Shown here one piece after another: positions 35,379 through 43,696 of a stretch of DNA of 64,000 nt. The stretch comes from Breoghania sp037026715. GTDB lineage: Bacteria; Pseudomonadota; Alphaproteobacteria; Rhizobiales; Stappiaceae. Within the stretch, counting starts at the first letter, position 1. Each line of letters begins with the position of its first letter. The position numbers and the translations under genes are program-made. The stretch is taken from assembly GCF_037026715.1 (NCBI RefSeq), contig NZ_JBANCG010000007.1:186001-250000 (forward strand), written 5' to 3'. The notes under the pieces were generated by a model, which did not search any database, was not told the DNA's origin, and worked only from the letters and a program-made list of their open reading frames with translations.

Positions 35379-36371
35379 TCAGCTTTCGCGCTTCAGCGGC
35401 CGGCTCATCAAGACCTGCAACGCTTCGTCGACCGAAAGCCGCCCGGCCAGAACATCGGCCACCGCCTCGCAGATCGGCAGCTCCACCCCGCGCCGTTTGC
35501 CGAGTTCCACCGCGACCGGAGCCGTGTGGACCCCTTCCACGAGCTTGGCGCCGGGGGCCATGAGTTCCGCAACCGTCCGCCCGCGACCGATCTCGATCCC
35601 GAAGGCCATGTTGCGCGATTGCGGCGAGGAGGCCGTCAGCACCAGATCGCCGAGCCCGGACAGCCCGGTGAGCGTTTCGGTCCGGGCCCCCATCGCCTTG
35701 GCGAGCCGGGAAAGCTCGGCGAAGCCACGCGCCGTCAGGGCGGCCTGGGCACTGGCGCCGAGACCGCGCCCGACGATCGCGCCGCAGGGGATTGCCAGCA
35801 CGTTCTTGAGCGCGCCGCCGATTTGCACGCCCGTCACGTCGATGGATGAATAGGGCCGGAAGCTGTCACTGGCGAGCGCCCGGGCAAGACCGTCGGCGAG
35901 GCCTGCATCCTCCGAGGCGATCGTGACCGCCGTCGGCAGGCCCTTGGCGACATCTGTCGCAAAACTCGGACCCGAGAGAACCGCGGTCGCCGCCTCCGGC
36001 AGCGCATCTGCCAGAACATCGCTCAACAGCGCGCCGCTGCCGTGTTCCAGACCCTTGGCGCACAGCACGACGGGCGTTCCGGAGGCGAGAAAGGGCTTCA
36101 TCTGCAGGGCAAGCGCGCGGGTCGTCTGAGCCGGCGTCACCAGCAGCACGGCATCCGCATTGAGCGCTTCCTCCAGACGAGATGTCGCATGGAGCGCGGG
36201 ATCAAGACGGATCCCCGGCAGCCTTGGCGCCTCCCCAGAGCGATTGATCGACGCGACCGTATCGCGATCGCGGGCATAGAGCTTCACATCGCGTCCGGCA
36301 CGCGCCGCCACCAGCGCCAGCGCGGTGCCCCAGGAACCGCCGCCGACAACCCCGATCCTGTCGAACTTCAT
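35379..36371 (-). CDS. gpsA: NAD(P)H-dependent glycerol-3-phosphate dehydrogenase
   Basis: The 330-residue protein has the N-terminal dinucleotide motif VVGGGSWGTALA (about residues 8-19), SGPSFATDVAKGLPTAV, and the catalytic lysine in GGALKNVLAIPCG. The C-terminal domain includes GLSGLGDLVLTASS and NMAFG. It makes sn-glycerol-3-phosphate for phospholipids. Its ATG overlaps the tsaD stop by four bases. Confidence 0.96.
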   Translation of the reverse strand: MKFDRIGVVGGGSWGTALALVAARAGRDVKLYARDRDTVASINRSGEAPRLPGIRLDPALHATSRLEEALNADAVLLVTPAQTTRALALQMKPFLASGTPVVLCAKGLEHGSGALLSDVLADALPEAATAVLSGPSFATDVAKGLPTAVTIASEDAGLADGLARALASDSFRPYSSIDVTGVQIGGALKNVLAIPCGAIVGRGLGASAQAALTARGFAELSRLAKAMGARTETLTGLSGLGDLVLTASSPQSRNMAFGIEIGRGRTVAELMAPGAKLVEGVHTAPVAVELGKRRGVELPICEAVADVLAGRLSVDEALQVLMSRPLKRES

Positions 36372-37510
36372 ACCTTCGCCCCCTTGCGCCCTTCTCCGAG
36401 CATGGGTTTGGCCGTCCCGTCGAGTGGCCAGCGCGGCCGTGGGCTGACATCGAGCGGATCAACGAGACCGAGCGCGAACCGCTCCGCGCCCGCCCAGGCG
36501 ATCATAGCCGCATTGTCCGTGCACAGATGTATCGGCGGCGCCACCAGCCGTGCCCCCGTCTCCCTCGCGGCCTCATCAAGGCCATGGCGAAGGCGCGTGT
36601 TGGCCGCCACGCCGCCGGCAATCACCAGAACCGGCTCGATGGCCGGAAACATCTCTGCAAATTCCTTCAGGGCCCGTCTTGCACGGGACGCGACCACATC
36701 GGCGGCCGCTTCCTGGAACGAGGCGCACAGGTCAGCCACATCCTGATCGCTGACAGGGGCGGCGCGCTCCGCGGCGACGCGAACCGCCGTCTTGAGCCCG
36801 GCAAAGGACATGTCGAGCCCCGGCCGGTTGAGGAGCGGGCGCGGCAGATCGAACCGGGTGCCGTCGCCGGTGCGCGCGGCCCGTTCCACGGCCGGGCCGC
36901 CGGGATAGGGCAGGCCCAGCAGCTTCGCCGTCTTGTCGAAGGCCTCGCCGAGCGCGTCGTCGATCGTGGAGCCGAGACGTACATAGTCGCCGACGCCTCG
37001 CGCCAGAACGAACTGCGTATGCCCGCCGGAAACGAGCAGCATCAGATAGGGAAAGGCGACGCCGTCGGTCAGCCGCGCCGTCAGCGCGTGGGCTTCCAGA
37101 TGATTGACCGCGACGAGCGGCGTGTCGGCGGCAAGCGCGATCGCCTTGGCGGTCATGAGGCCGACGATGACACCGCCGATAAGCCCGGGCCCGGCGGTCG
37201 CGGCGACGGCATCGAGATCGGCAAACGCGACGCCCGCCTCCTCCATCGCCCGCCGGACGATGCCGTCGAGCATGGCGATATGGGCGCGCGCGGCGATTTC
37301 CGGCACCACGCCGCCATAAAGCGCGTGATCTTCGATCTGCGAGCGGACGACGTTCGACAGGATTTCCCCGCGCCCGTCGGCACCGCGCCGGACGACGCCG
37401 GCGGCGGTTTCATCGCAGCTCGTCTCGATGCCCAGCACGAGTACCGGACCGGATGCCGATGCGGAATTTTCTTGAACCGCCGACATTTCATCGGCTTGCG
37501 GATTGGACAT
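36368..37510 (-). CDS. tsaD: tRNA N6-threonylcarbamoyladenosine synthase TsaD
   Basis: TsaD transfers the threonylcarbamoyl group to A37 of ANN-reading tRNAs. Visible signatures are LVLGIETSCDETAAGVV, YGGVVPEIAARAHI, the metal ligands in NHLEAH, LLVSGGHTQFV and the C-terminal IAGGVAANTRLR and CTDNAAMIAWAG. Three starts are possible (37531, 37510, 37486), none with a clear ribosome site. 37510 is given (MSNPQADEM), and the conserved part begins about 20 residues later. It overlaps gpsA by four bases and is divergent from hemC, a common alphaproteobacterial order. Confidence 0.94.
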   Translation of the reverse strand: MSNPQADEMSAVQENSASASGPVLVLGIETSCDETAAGVVRRGADGRGEILSNVVRSQIEDHALYGGVVPEIAARAHIAMLDGIVRRAMEEAGVAFADLDAVAATAGPGLIGGVIVGLMTAKAIALAADTPLVAVNHLEAHALTARLTDGVAFPYLMLLVSGGHTQFVLARGVGDYVRLGSTIDDALGEAFDKTAKLLGLPYPGGPAVERAARTGDGTRFDLPRPLLNRPGLDMSFAGLKTAVRVAAERAAPVSDQDVADLCASFQEAAADVVASRARRALKEFAEMFPAIEPVLVIAGGVAANTRLRHGLDEAARETGARLVAPPIHLCTDNAAMIAWAGAERFALGLVDPLDVSPRPRWPLDGTAKPMLGEGRKGAKV

Positions 37511-37627
37511 GGCGCCATCGGGCCTTATCATTGCGGATCATCGCCGGTGAGACCGGCCCACCTTCGCCGCTACAGTATCCGGTCTTGAAAGCCGGATAGG
37601 AGCGGCCCTAACCCGGGATCAAGATCA

Positions 37628-38551
37628 TTGCAATCGAAACCTGTCCGGATCGGCACGCGCGGCAGTGCATTGGCGCTCGCCCAGGCCCACGAGACGCGCG
37701 ATCGCCTGATGAAGGCACACGCGCTTCCCGAAGACGCCTTCGAGATCGTGGTGATCAAGACCTCCGGCGACAGGATTCTCGACCGGCCGCTGGCCGAAGT
37801 CGGCGGCAAGGGCCTTTTTACCAAGGAAATCGAGGACGCGCTCTATTCCGGCGAGATCGATCTGGCGGTGCATTCCTCCAAGGACATGCCGACCGTGCTG
37901 CCCGACGGGCTTGAGATCTCGGCCTTCCTGCCGCGCGAGGACGTGCGCGACGCCTTCATCTCGCCCCGGGCGATGACGCTTGCCGACCTGCCGGCCGGAG
38001 CCATCGTCGGCTCCGCCTCGCTGCGTCGCCAAGCCATCGTCAAGCGGCTGAGGCCCGATCTCGAGGTCGTCACCTATCGCGGCAACGTTCAGCGGCGGCT
38101 TCAGAAGCTTGAGGAGGGGGTCGTGGATGCCACGCTTCTCGCCTATGCGGGCCTGCGCCGGCTCGGCATGGCCGATGTCGCGACTTCGGTGCTGGACGAG
38201 GATTCTTTCCTGCCCGCCGTCGGTCAGGGTGCCATCTGCATCGAGAGCCGGATCGATGATGAACGCATCGGCTCCTTGCTTGCGGCGATCCACGATGAGG
38301 AGACTGCCATCTGTCTGGCCGCCGAGCGCGCCTTCCTGAAGGAACTTGACGGCTCGTGCCGGACGCCGATCGCGGGGCTTGCCCGCGTGGCGGAGGGCAC
38401 GGTCGTGCTGCGCGGCCTCATGCTGAAGCCGGATGGCAGCGCCGCGCACGAAGGCATGCGGGAGGGGACCAGTGACGACGCTGCCGAGATGGGCGCGGAT
38501 CTGGGCCGCGCCCTGAAGGCGGAAGCCGGACCGGGGTTCCTGACGCTGTAA
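37628..38551 (+). CDS. hemC: porphobilinogen deaminase (hydroxymethylbilane synthase)
   Basis: The 307-residue protein begins with RIGTRGSALALAQAHETR and has DLAVHSSKDMPT and the dipyrromethane-attachment cysteine in LDGSCRTPIAGLA. It joins four porphobilinogens into hydroxymethylbilane. The start is a TTG at 37628, the only initiator near the conserved N-terminus. hemD follows after 31 bases. In many relatives a mitofilin-like gene and hemY come next, but here they are 16 kb away. Confidence 0.95.
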   Translation: MQSKPVRIGTRGSALALAQAHETRDRLMKAHALPEDAFEIVVIKTSGDRILDRPLAEVGGKGLFTKEIEDALYSGEIDLAVHSSKDMPTVLPDGLEISAFLPREDVRDAFISPRAMTLADLPAGAIVGSASLRRQAIVKRLRPDLEVVTYRGNVQRRLQKLEEGVVDATLLAYAGLRRLGMADVATSVLDEDSFLPAVGQGAICIESRIDDERIGSLLAAIHDEETAICLAAERAFLKELDGSCRTPIAGLARVAEGTVVLRGLMLKPDGSAAHEGMREGTSDDAAEMGADLGRALKAEAGPGFLTL

Positions 38552-38582
38552 TCGCGCCCGTCAAGGCGGAGCACCGGCCACA

Positions 38583-39284
38583 ATGCGCATCCTCCTCACC
38601 CGGCCGATCGATCAGGCCCGCGCGACCGCGGAACGGCTGCGGGCCGCGGGTCACGAGGTTCTGTTCGCTCCGATGCTCGAGATCGAACGGCTCCGGCCGC
38701 CGCCGTTCCGAACCGATGACGTTTCGTCCATTGCGGTGACGAGCGCCCGGGTGGCCGAGGTACTGCACGACCGCCCCGAATACGAGGCCCTTCGGACGCG
38801 GCCGGTCTTCGCTGTTGGCTCGCGAACGGCGGACGCCATGGCCTCTGCCGGCTTCGCCCGCGTGGAAACGGCTGCCGGCGATGCCGACGCACTGGCCGCC
38901 GGGATGACGAGGGCGCTTGCGGGCGTCGCCGGAACGATCCTCTACCCTTGCGGGCGGGAGCGTCGGGGCGATCTCGACGTCCAGCTTCAAGAGGCCGGTT
39001 TCGCAGTCAGGCTCGTGGAGCTTTACGGCGCGCGAAAGCTCCAGCGCCTGCCCGCCGATGTGCTCGACGCGTTCATGGCCGGAAGGATCGACGTTGTGCT
39101 GGTCTATTCGCGCCGCACCGCAGAAGCCTTCGTCCGGGCCATCCGGACGGGCGGGATCGATCCGGCGAGCTTGCGGGCGATCGCCATTTCCGAAACCGCG
39201 GCAGAGCCTCTCGTTGCGGCGGGCTGTTCCACCGATATCGCCCGCACGCCGGACGAGGCAGGCCTTCTGGCGTGGCTGCGATAG
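38583..39284 (+). CDS. hemD: uroporphyrinogen-III synthase
   Basis: The 233-residue protein opens MRILLTRPIDQARATAERL, the HemD pattern, and continues with AVTSARVAEVL, FAVGSRTADAM, ILYPCGRERRGDL and VVLVYSRRTAEAFV. It closes and inverts ring D to form uroporphyrinogen III. HemD is poorly conserved, but position after hemC supports the call. GGCGGAG lies upstream of the ATG. Confidence 0.92.
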   Translation: MRILLTRPIDQARATAERLRAAGHEVLFAPMLEIERLRPPPFRTDDVSSIAVTSARVAEVLHDRPEYEALRTRPVFAVGSRTADAMASAGFARVETAAGDADALAAGMTRALAGVAGTILYPCGRERRGDLDVQLQEAGFAVRLVELYGARKLQRLPADVLDAFMAGRIDVVLVYSRRTAEAFVRAIRTGGIDPASLRAIAISETAAEPLVAAGCSTDIARTPDEAGLLAWLR

Positions 39285-39389
39285 CGCGAAAGAGGCGTAC
39301 CGCAAGCCACGCGCCGAGCCTTGCCAACCGACACGACAGCCTTTAGCAAAAACACCGACAGTCTCAACGAACAGGGCGCGGAAACTCCC

Positions 39390-40499
39390 ATGGCTACGCA
39401 CAATCTGCTGCTTCTTCCCGGCGACGGCATCGGCACCGAGATCATGGCCGAAGTGAAGAAGATCATCGACTGGTTCAACGCCCGGGGCGGCGCGACCTTC
39501 GAGACCGACGAGGGCCTCGTCGGCGGCGCGGCCTACGATGCGCACGGCAAGGCGATTTCCGAAGAGGACATGGCCAAGGCCATGGCCGCCGACGCGGTCA
39601 TCTTCGGTGCGGTCGGCGGACCGAAGTGGGATGGCGTGCCCTACGATGCGCGCCCCGAGGCAGGCCTGCTGCGCTTGCGCAAGGATCTGGAACTCTTCGC
39701 CAATCTGCGCCCAGCCATCTGCTATCCCGCGCTTGCCGCCTCTTCCTCGCTGAAGCCGGATGTGGTCGAAGGCCTCGACATCCTGATCGTGCGCGAGCTG
39801 ACCGGCGGCGTCTATTTCGGCGAGCCGAAGGAGATCACCGATCTCGGCAACGGCCAGAAGCGCGCCGTCGACACGCAGGTCTACGACACCTTCGAGATCG
39901 AGCGCATTGCCCGCGTCGCCTTCGATCTTGCGCGCACCCGCAAGAACAAGGTGTGCTCGATGGAAAAGCGCAACGTGATGAAGTCGGGCCTTCTGTGGAA
40001 CGAGGTCGTCACCGCCGTCCATGACCGCGAGTTCGAGGACGTGGAGCTCTCGCACATGCTGGCGGACGCCGGCGGCATGCAGCTCGTGCGCTGGCCAAAG
40101 CAGTTCGACGTCATCGTCACCGACAACCTGTTCGGCGACATGCTGTCGGACATCGCGGCGATGCTGACCGGTTCGCTCGGCATGCTGCCGTCCGCCTCGC
40201 TCGGCGCCCCCGATGCCAAGACCGGCATGCGCAAGGCGATGTACGAGCCGGTGCACGGCTCCGCGCCCGACATCGCCGGCACCGGTGCGGCGAACCCGAT
40301 CGCCATGATCGCCTCCTTCGCCATGGCGCTGCGCTATTCCTTCAACCTCATCGAGGAAGCCGATCTGGTGGAGAAGGCGATCTCCGCGACGCTCGACAAG
40401 GGCCTGCGCACCAAGGACCTGATGAGCGAAGGCATGACCGCCGTCGGCACCACCGAGATGGGCGACGCGATCCTGGCCGAGATGAAAAAGCTGGGGTGA
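39390..40499 (+). CDS. leuB: 3-isopropylmalate dehydrogenase
   Basis: From ATG 39390 (MATHNLLLLPGDGIG), with GGAA upstream, the protein has 369 residues. FGAVGGPKWDGVPYDARPEAGLLRLRKDL, ELTGGVYFGEPKEI, CSMEKRNVMKSG and the NAD-adenosine loop EPVHGSAPDIAGTGAANPIAM identify LeuB. It decarboxylates 3-isopropylmalate oxidatively in leucine synthesis. leuC and leuD are not in the window. It begins about 105 bp after hemD, at a proposed rearrangement boundary. Confidence 0.95.
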   Translation: MATHNLLLLPGDGIGTEIMAEVKKIIDWFNARGGATFETDEGLVGGAAYDAHGKAISEEDMAKAMAADAVIFGAVGGPKWDGVPYDARPEAGLLRLRKDLELFANLRPAICYPALAASSSLKPDVVEGLDILIVRELTGGVYFGEPKEITDLGNGQKRAVDTQVYDTFEIERIARVAFDLARTRKNKVCSMEKRNVMKSGLLWNEVVTAVHDREFEDVELSHMLADAGGMQLVRWPKQFDVIVTDNLFGDMLSDIAAMLTGSLGMLPSASLGAPDAKTGMRKAMYEPVHGSAPDIAGTGAANPIAMIASFAMALRYSFNLIEEADLVEKAISATLDKGLRTKDLMSEGMTAVGTTEMGDAILAEMKKLG

Positions 40500-40590
40500 C
40501 ATCGGCACGCGACGGATCGGCCGGCTCGGGCGCAAGCCACTGCCCCGGACCGGTCGACCTTCGGAATGCCGACCTGGGAGGAAGAAAACC

Positions 40591-41211
40591 ATGTCCGGCA
40601 CGGATCATCAGGTAACCTCGATTGCACAGCTCGAGGCGCTTTACGGCGAACCCGCCAAGCGGTCGCTGGTCAAGGAACTCGACCACATCTCCGAGCACTA
40701 TCGCGCCTTTATCGAGGCCGCGCCCTTCGTCGTCATCGCCAGCGTTGGTCCTGAAGGGCTCGACTGCTCGCCGCGCGGCGATCCGGCCGGCTTCGTACGG
40801 GTAACGGACAGGAACACCGTCCTGATCCCCGATCGGAGAGGCAACAACCGCATCGACACGCTGAGGAACATCGTTCGCGACCCCCGCGTTTCCCTGCTGT
40901 TCCTGATCCCCGGCATCGGCGAGACGCTGCGCATCAACGGCCGGGCAGAAATCACCACCGACCCGGACCTGCGCGCCTCCTTCACCATGAACGGCAAGGA
41001 GCCTGCGACCGTTTTGCGGGTGAGCGCCGAACGGGTCTATTTCCAGTGCCAGAAGGCACTGGCCCGCTCGCGGCTGTGGGACCAGGAAACACAGATCGAG
41101 CGATCCGCCCTGCCCTCCACCGGCACGATCATCAAGGCGCTCGACGAGGCATTCGACGCCCGTGCCTATGACGAGGGTTATGCAGAGCATCTCGCCCGGA
41201 CGATCTATTGA
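40591..41211 (+). CDS. FMN-binding pyridoxamine-phosphate-oxidase-like protein
   Basis: The 206-residue protein has the split-barrel flavin fold: FVVIASVGPEGLDCSPRGDPAGFVRV, then LIPDRRGNNRIDTLRNI and VSLLFLIPGIGETLRINGRAEI. It matches the MSMEG_1061-type FMN-dependent PPOX family, whose members are mostly uncharacterised flavin reductases or oxidases. It is not the canonical PdxH. GGGAGGA precedes the ATG. Two cysteines, in LDCSPRG and YFQCQKA, are visible. It lies between leuB and the Fur-family gene on the same strand. Confidence 0.85.
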   Translation: MSGTDHQVTSIAQLEALYGEPAKRSLVKELDHISEHYRAFIEAAPFVVIASVGPEGLDCSPRGDPAGFVRVTDRNTVLIPDRRGNNRIDTLRNIVRDPRVSLLFLIPGIGETLRINGRAEITTDPDLRASFTMNGKEPATVLRVSAERVYFQCQKALARSRLWDQETQIERSALPSTGTIIKALDEAFDARAYDEGYAEHLARTIY

Positions 41212-41233
41212 GCGGAAAGCCTTTGCGCCGCAC

Positions 41234-41261
41234 TTGCACCGACCGTCGCGCGGGATATCCT
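41234..41261 (+). promoter_or_regulatory. candidate promoter for a leaderless fur-family transcript
   Basis: TTGCAC and TATCCT are separated by 16 bases. The -10 ends seven bases before the ATG at 41269, so the transcript would start at or next to the initiation codon. No ribosome site is visible before that ATG, which fits leaderless translation. Confidence 0.5.
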
Positions 41262-41268
41262 GACCGCC

Positions 41269-41691
41269 ATGACGGAACACGTGAACCTTAGCGACTACGA
41301 GCGCGTCCTGCGCGAAGCCGGGGTACGCATCACCCGGCCGCGCAAGGTCATCCTCGAAATCCTCGCCGAACGCGACGATCATCCCGACGCCATGGCGATC
41401 TTCCGCCGTGCCGTGCGCGTCGATGCAAGCATCTCGCTTTCCACCGTCTACCGCACGATGAAGCTTCTGGAGGACAAGGGCGCCATCCACCGGCACACGT
41501 TCGAAGGTGGCCCCTCGCGCTTCGAGCATGCCGACGCCACCCACCACGATCATCTCATCGACATCGACACCGGTGCCGTCATCGAATTCACGTCGGATCG
41601 GATCGAGGAGTTGCAGAAAGAGATCGCCCGCAAGCTCGGCTACGAGATCGTGCATCACCGGCTGGAGATCTACGGCCGCAAGCGCAAGTAG
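41269..41691 (+). CDS. Fur-family metalloregulator (Fur/Mur-like)
   Basis: The 140-residue protein has the Fur winged helix (GVRITRPRKVILEILAERDDHPDA and ISLSTVYRTMKLLEDKG) and the C-terminal dimer domain with HADATHHDHLIDIDTGAVIEF, the metal-site stretch. The Cys-x2-Cys structural site of many Fur proteins is absent, as in rhizobial Mur/Fur proteins. It may sense iron or manganese. It is convergent with soxF and probably unrelated to sox control. The znu operator 13 kb away is more likely read by a separate Zur, not found in this window. Confidence 0.9.
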   Translation: MTEHVNLSDYERVLREAGVRITRPRKVILEILAERDDHPDAMAIFRRAVRVDASISLSTVYRTMKLLEDKGAIHRHTFEGGPSRFEHADATHHDHLIDIDTGAVIEFTSDRIEELQKEIARKLGYEIVHHRLEIYGRKRK

Positions 41692-41709
41692 GGCGCGCCC
41701 CGCCGCGGC

Positions 41710-42987
41710 TCACGCGCCAAAGATGTCCGCGATGATGCCCACATACCAACCGAGCGATTCCTCGAAATTCGCCTTCCGCACCTTTGCGGATTCGTGTGTC
41801 TGGCTAATGAAGTGCGAAGTCGATGCGATCTTTTCCGCCGTCGGCTCGTATTGCGCGCCCACCTTCACGCTGTCGTCCGTTTCGATCAGGCTCCAGCAGG
41901 TATTGGCATAGCTCGCCGGAAACACCTCGGATCGGGTCAGGTCTCCGCACACGGTCATGGCCGCGACCTTCGCCTGGCTGTTGGCGGCAAAGGCGGACTT
42001 CGGCATGTCGCCCGCGATCGCGGCATCGCCCAGAACGAAGATGGCCTCGTCCATCCTGGAGCGCATGGAGGCCGGATCGATCGGACAGTAGCCGCTTTCG
42101 TCCGCCAGCCCGGCATCCTGGGCGATAAGGCCCGCCCTTTGCGCCGGGATCACGTTGACGAGCGCGCCATGGAACGTGTCAAAATCCGTCTCCACTGTTC
42201 CTGCAGCCGGATCGACGCCCTTGATGCCACCGTGCACATCCGGACCGTACCATTCGACCATGCCGGGGTAATATTTCTCCCAGCCTTCGGAAAACAGCGC
42301 CTGCTTGGAGAATTTCGGCTTCGGATCGAGGATGATGATGCGCGAGGCCATATGTCCCTTCGCCTTCAGCACATGGGCGAAGACCGATGCGCGTTCGTAG
42401 GGGGCGGGCGGACAGCGGTACGGATTGGGCGGCGGCACGATGACGATCTGCTGCCCGTCCTCGAGCGCGTCGAACCTATCTTTCAGGAGCCGGGTCTGCG
42501 GCCCCGCCTCCCAGGCGTGCGGCATGATTTCGGCCGCTTCCCGCGAATAGCCGGGAACGGAATCATAGACGAGATCGATGCCCGGAGCGACGACAAGCCG
42601 ATCATAGGCGACCCTGCCGCCGTCCGCGAGCCGCACCGCCTTCGCCTCGCGATCGATGGCCTCAGCACGGGCGTTGACGATATTGATCCCGTAGTCCGCA
42701 GCCAGCGTATCATAGCCGTGGGTTATCGACGCAAGGCTGCGGAAACCGCCGAGATAGAGGTTGGAAAAAAAGCAGGTCGTATAGATCGCATTGGCCTCGA
42801 TCAGCGTCACGTCGATCGCGTCGCCCGCGTCCATGGCGATGTAACGGGCCGCCGTCGCCCCTCCTGCACCGCCTCCAACGACGACGACGCGGGGCACGCC
42901 CTGCGCCCCGACAAGCGACGGAGCGGCAAGGTTCGCGACGCCCGCTGCCGCAAGCAACCCGAAGCGCCTTCTGGTCAGTGCCGCCAT
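41710..42987 (-). CDS. soxF: SoxF, flavocytochrome-c sulfide-dehydrogenase flavoprotein
   Basis: From ATG 42987 (MAALTRRRFGLLAAAG) the protein has 425 residues and a Tat signal (TRRRFGLL). The FAD motif VVVVGGGAGGATAARYI follows. YTTCFFSNLYLGG holds the cysteine that binds FAD covalently in FccB. Cysteines in YRCPPAP and TCWSLIE match the FccB redox pair. SoxF raises thiosulfate-oxidation rates in Paracoccus and has sulfide dehydrogenase activity there. Its usual cytochrome partner SoxE is not encoded between soxD and soxF, only 22 bases apart. It is the last gene of the sox series. Confidence 0.92.
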   Translation of the reverse strand: MAALTRRRFGLLAAAGVANLAAPSLVGAQGVPRVVVVGGGAGGATAARYIAMDAGDAIDVTLIEANAIYTTCFFSNLYLGGFRSLASITHGYDTLAADYGINIVNARAEAIDREAKAVRLADGGRVAYDRLVVAPGIDLVYDSVPGYSREAAEIMPHAWEAGPQTRLLKDRFDALEDGQQIVIVPPPNPYRCPPAPYERASVFAHVLKAKGHMASRIIILDPKPKFSKQALFSEGWEKYYPGMVEWYGPDVHGGIKGVDPAAGTVETDFDTFHGALVNVIPAQRAGLIAQDAGLADESGYCPIDPASMRSRMDEAIFVLGDAAIAGDMPKSAFAANSQAKVAAMTVCGDLTRSEVFPASYANTCWSLIETDDSVKVGAQYEPTAEKIASTSHFISQTHESAKVRKANFEESLGWYVGIIADIFGA

Positions 42988-43009
42988 CGTCGTTCCTTCC
43001 CGGAGAACG

Positions 43010-43696
43010 TCAATCCACGGATCCCGCACCGGCTCCTTCGTCGTCCGCGCGGCCGGGCGTCACATCGAGGATACGCGCCCGCATGGTGATTTCCACCGCG
43101 CTGTCCTTGCAATTGCTCATGCAAGGTTCGGCCTTCGTTTCGTTGAACGGCTCTTCGGCGCGCCCGTCCTCAATGAAATTGGCCTCGTTAGGCAAATGGA
43201 TGGAGGTGAAGTTCTCCTTGGAGAGCTCAAAGTCCTCGTCCGTCACGATGTCGTTCAGATAGAGGATGTAGGCCGTCAGGGCATAGATCTCGTCATTCGT
43301 CATCGAACGGGCATTGCCGAAGGGCATGGCGCGGCGAACGTAGTCGTAGACGGTGGAGAGATAGGGCCAGTAGGAGCCGACCGTCTTTTCAGGCCTGTCG
43401 TCCTTCAGCGTGCCCTGCCCGCCGGCGAGAACCGGCCAGCGTCCGACACCCTCACCGAAATCGCCGTGACAAGCTGCGCAATTGTCGGTGAACAGCACTT
43501 CGCCCTCAGCCACGGTGCCGTGGCCTTCGGGAAGACCAAGTCCATCCGGCCGCACATCGATATCCCAGGCGGCGACTTCCTCGGGCGTCGCCGTGCGCCC
43601 GAGCCCGAATTTCTCCCCGTCGCCAGCCATCGCCGGAACAGCGAACCCCAGGGCGGAGAAGACGATCAGGGATTTAAGAAACTTCGACATTTTCAA
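43010..43696 (-). CDS. soxD: SoxD-type cytochrome c subunit of sulfane dehydrogenase (one haem)
   Basis: The 228-residue protein has a signal peptide (cut after AMA) and the SoxD N-terminal domain: FGLGRTATPEEVAAWDIDVRPDG, one haem site CAACH, then GVGRWPVLAGGQGTL and SYWPYLSTVYDYVRRAMPFG. Paracoccus SoxD is larger and has two haem sites, while only one CxxCH is present here. The C-terminus has a cysteine pair (EPCMSNCKD) without the CxxCH histidine. It partners SoxC in oxidising the SoxY-bound sulfane sulfur. Its start overlaps the soxC end by 23 bases. Confidence 0.88.
   Translation of the reverse strand: MKMSKFLKSLIVFSALGFAVPAMAGDGEKFGLGRTATPEEVAAWDIDVRPDGLGLPEGHGTVAEGEVLFTDNCAACHGDFGEGVGRWPVLAGGQGTLKDDRPEKTVGSYWPYLSTVYDYVRRAMPFGNARSMTNDEIYALTAYILYLNDIVTDEDFELSKENFTSIHLPNEANFIEDGRAEEPFNETKAEPCMSNCKDSAVEITMRARILDVTPGRADDEGAGAGSVD

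Noticed and set aside
38418..40601. 727-residue minus-strand frame antisense to hemD and leuB
   Set aside because: hemD and leuB are certain, and this composition is typical of an antisense shadow in high-GC DNA.
43010..43696. Calling this gene soxE instead of soxD
   Set aside because: The N-terminal GLGRTATPEEVAAWDIDV and SYWPYLSTVYDYVRRAMPFG segments and the overlap with soxC fit SoxD. SoxE is a dihaem cytochrome and this protein has one CxxCH.
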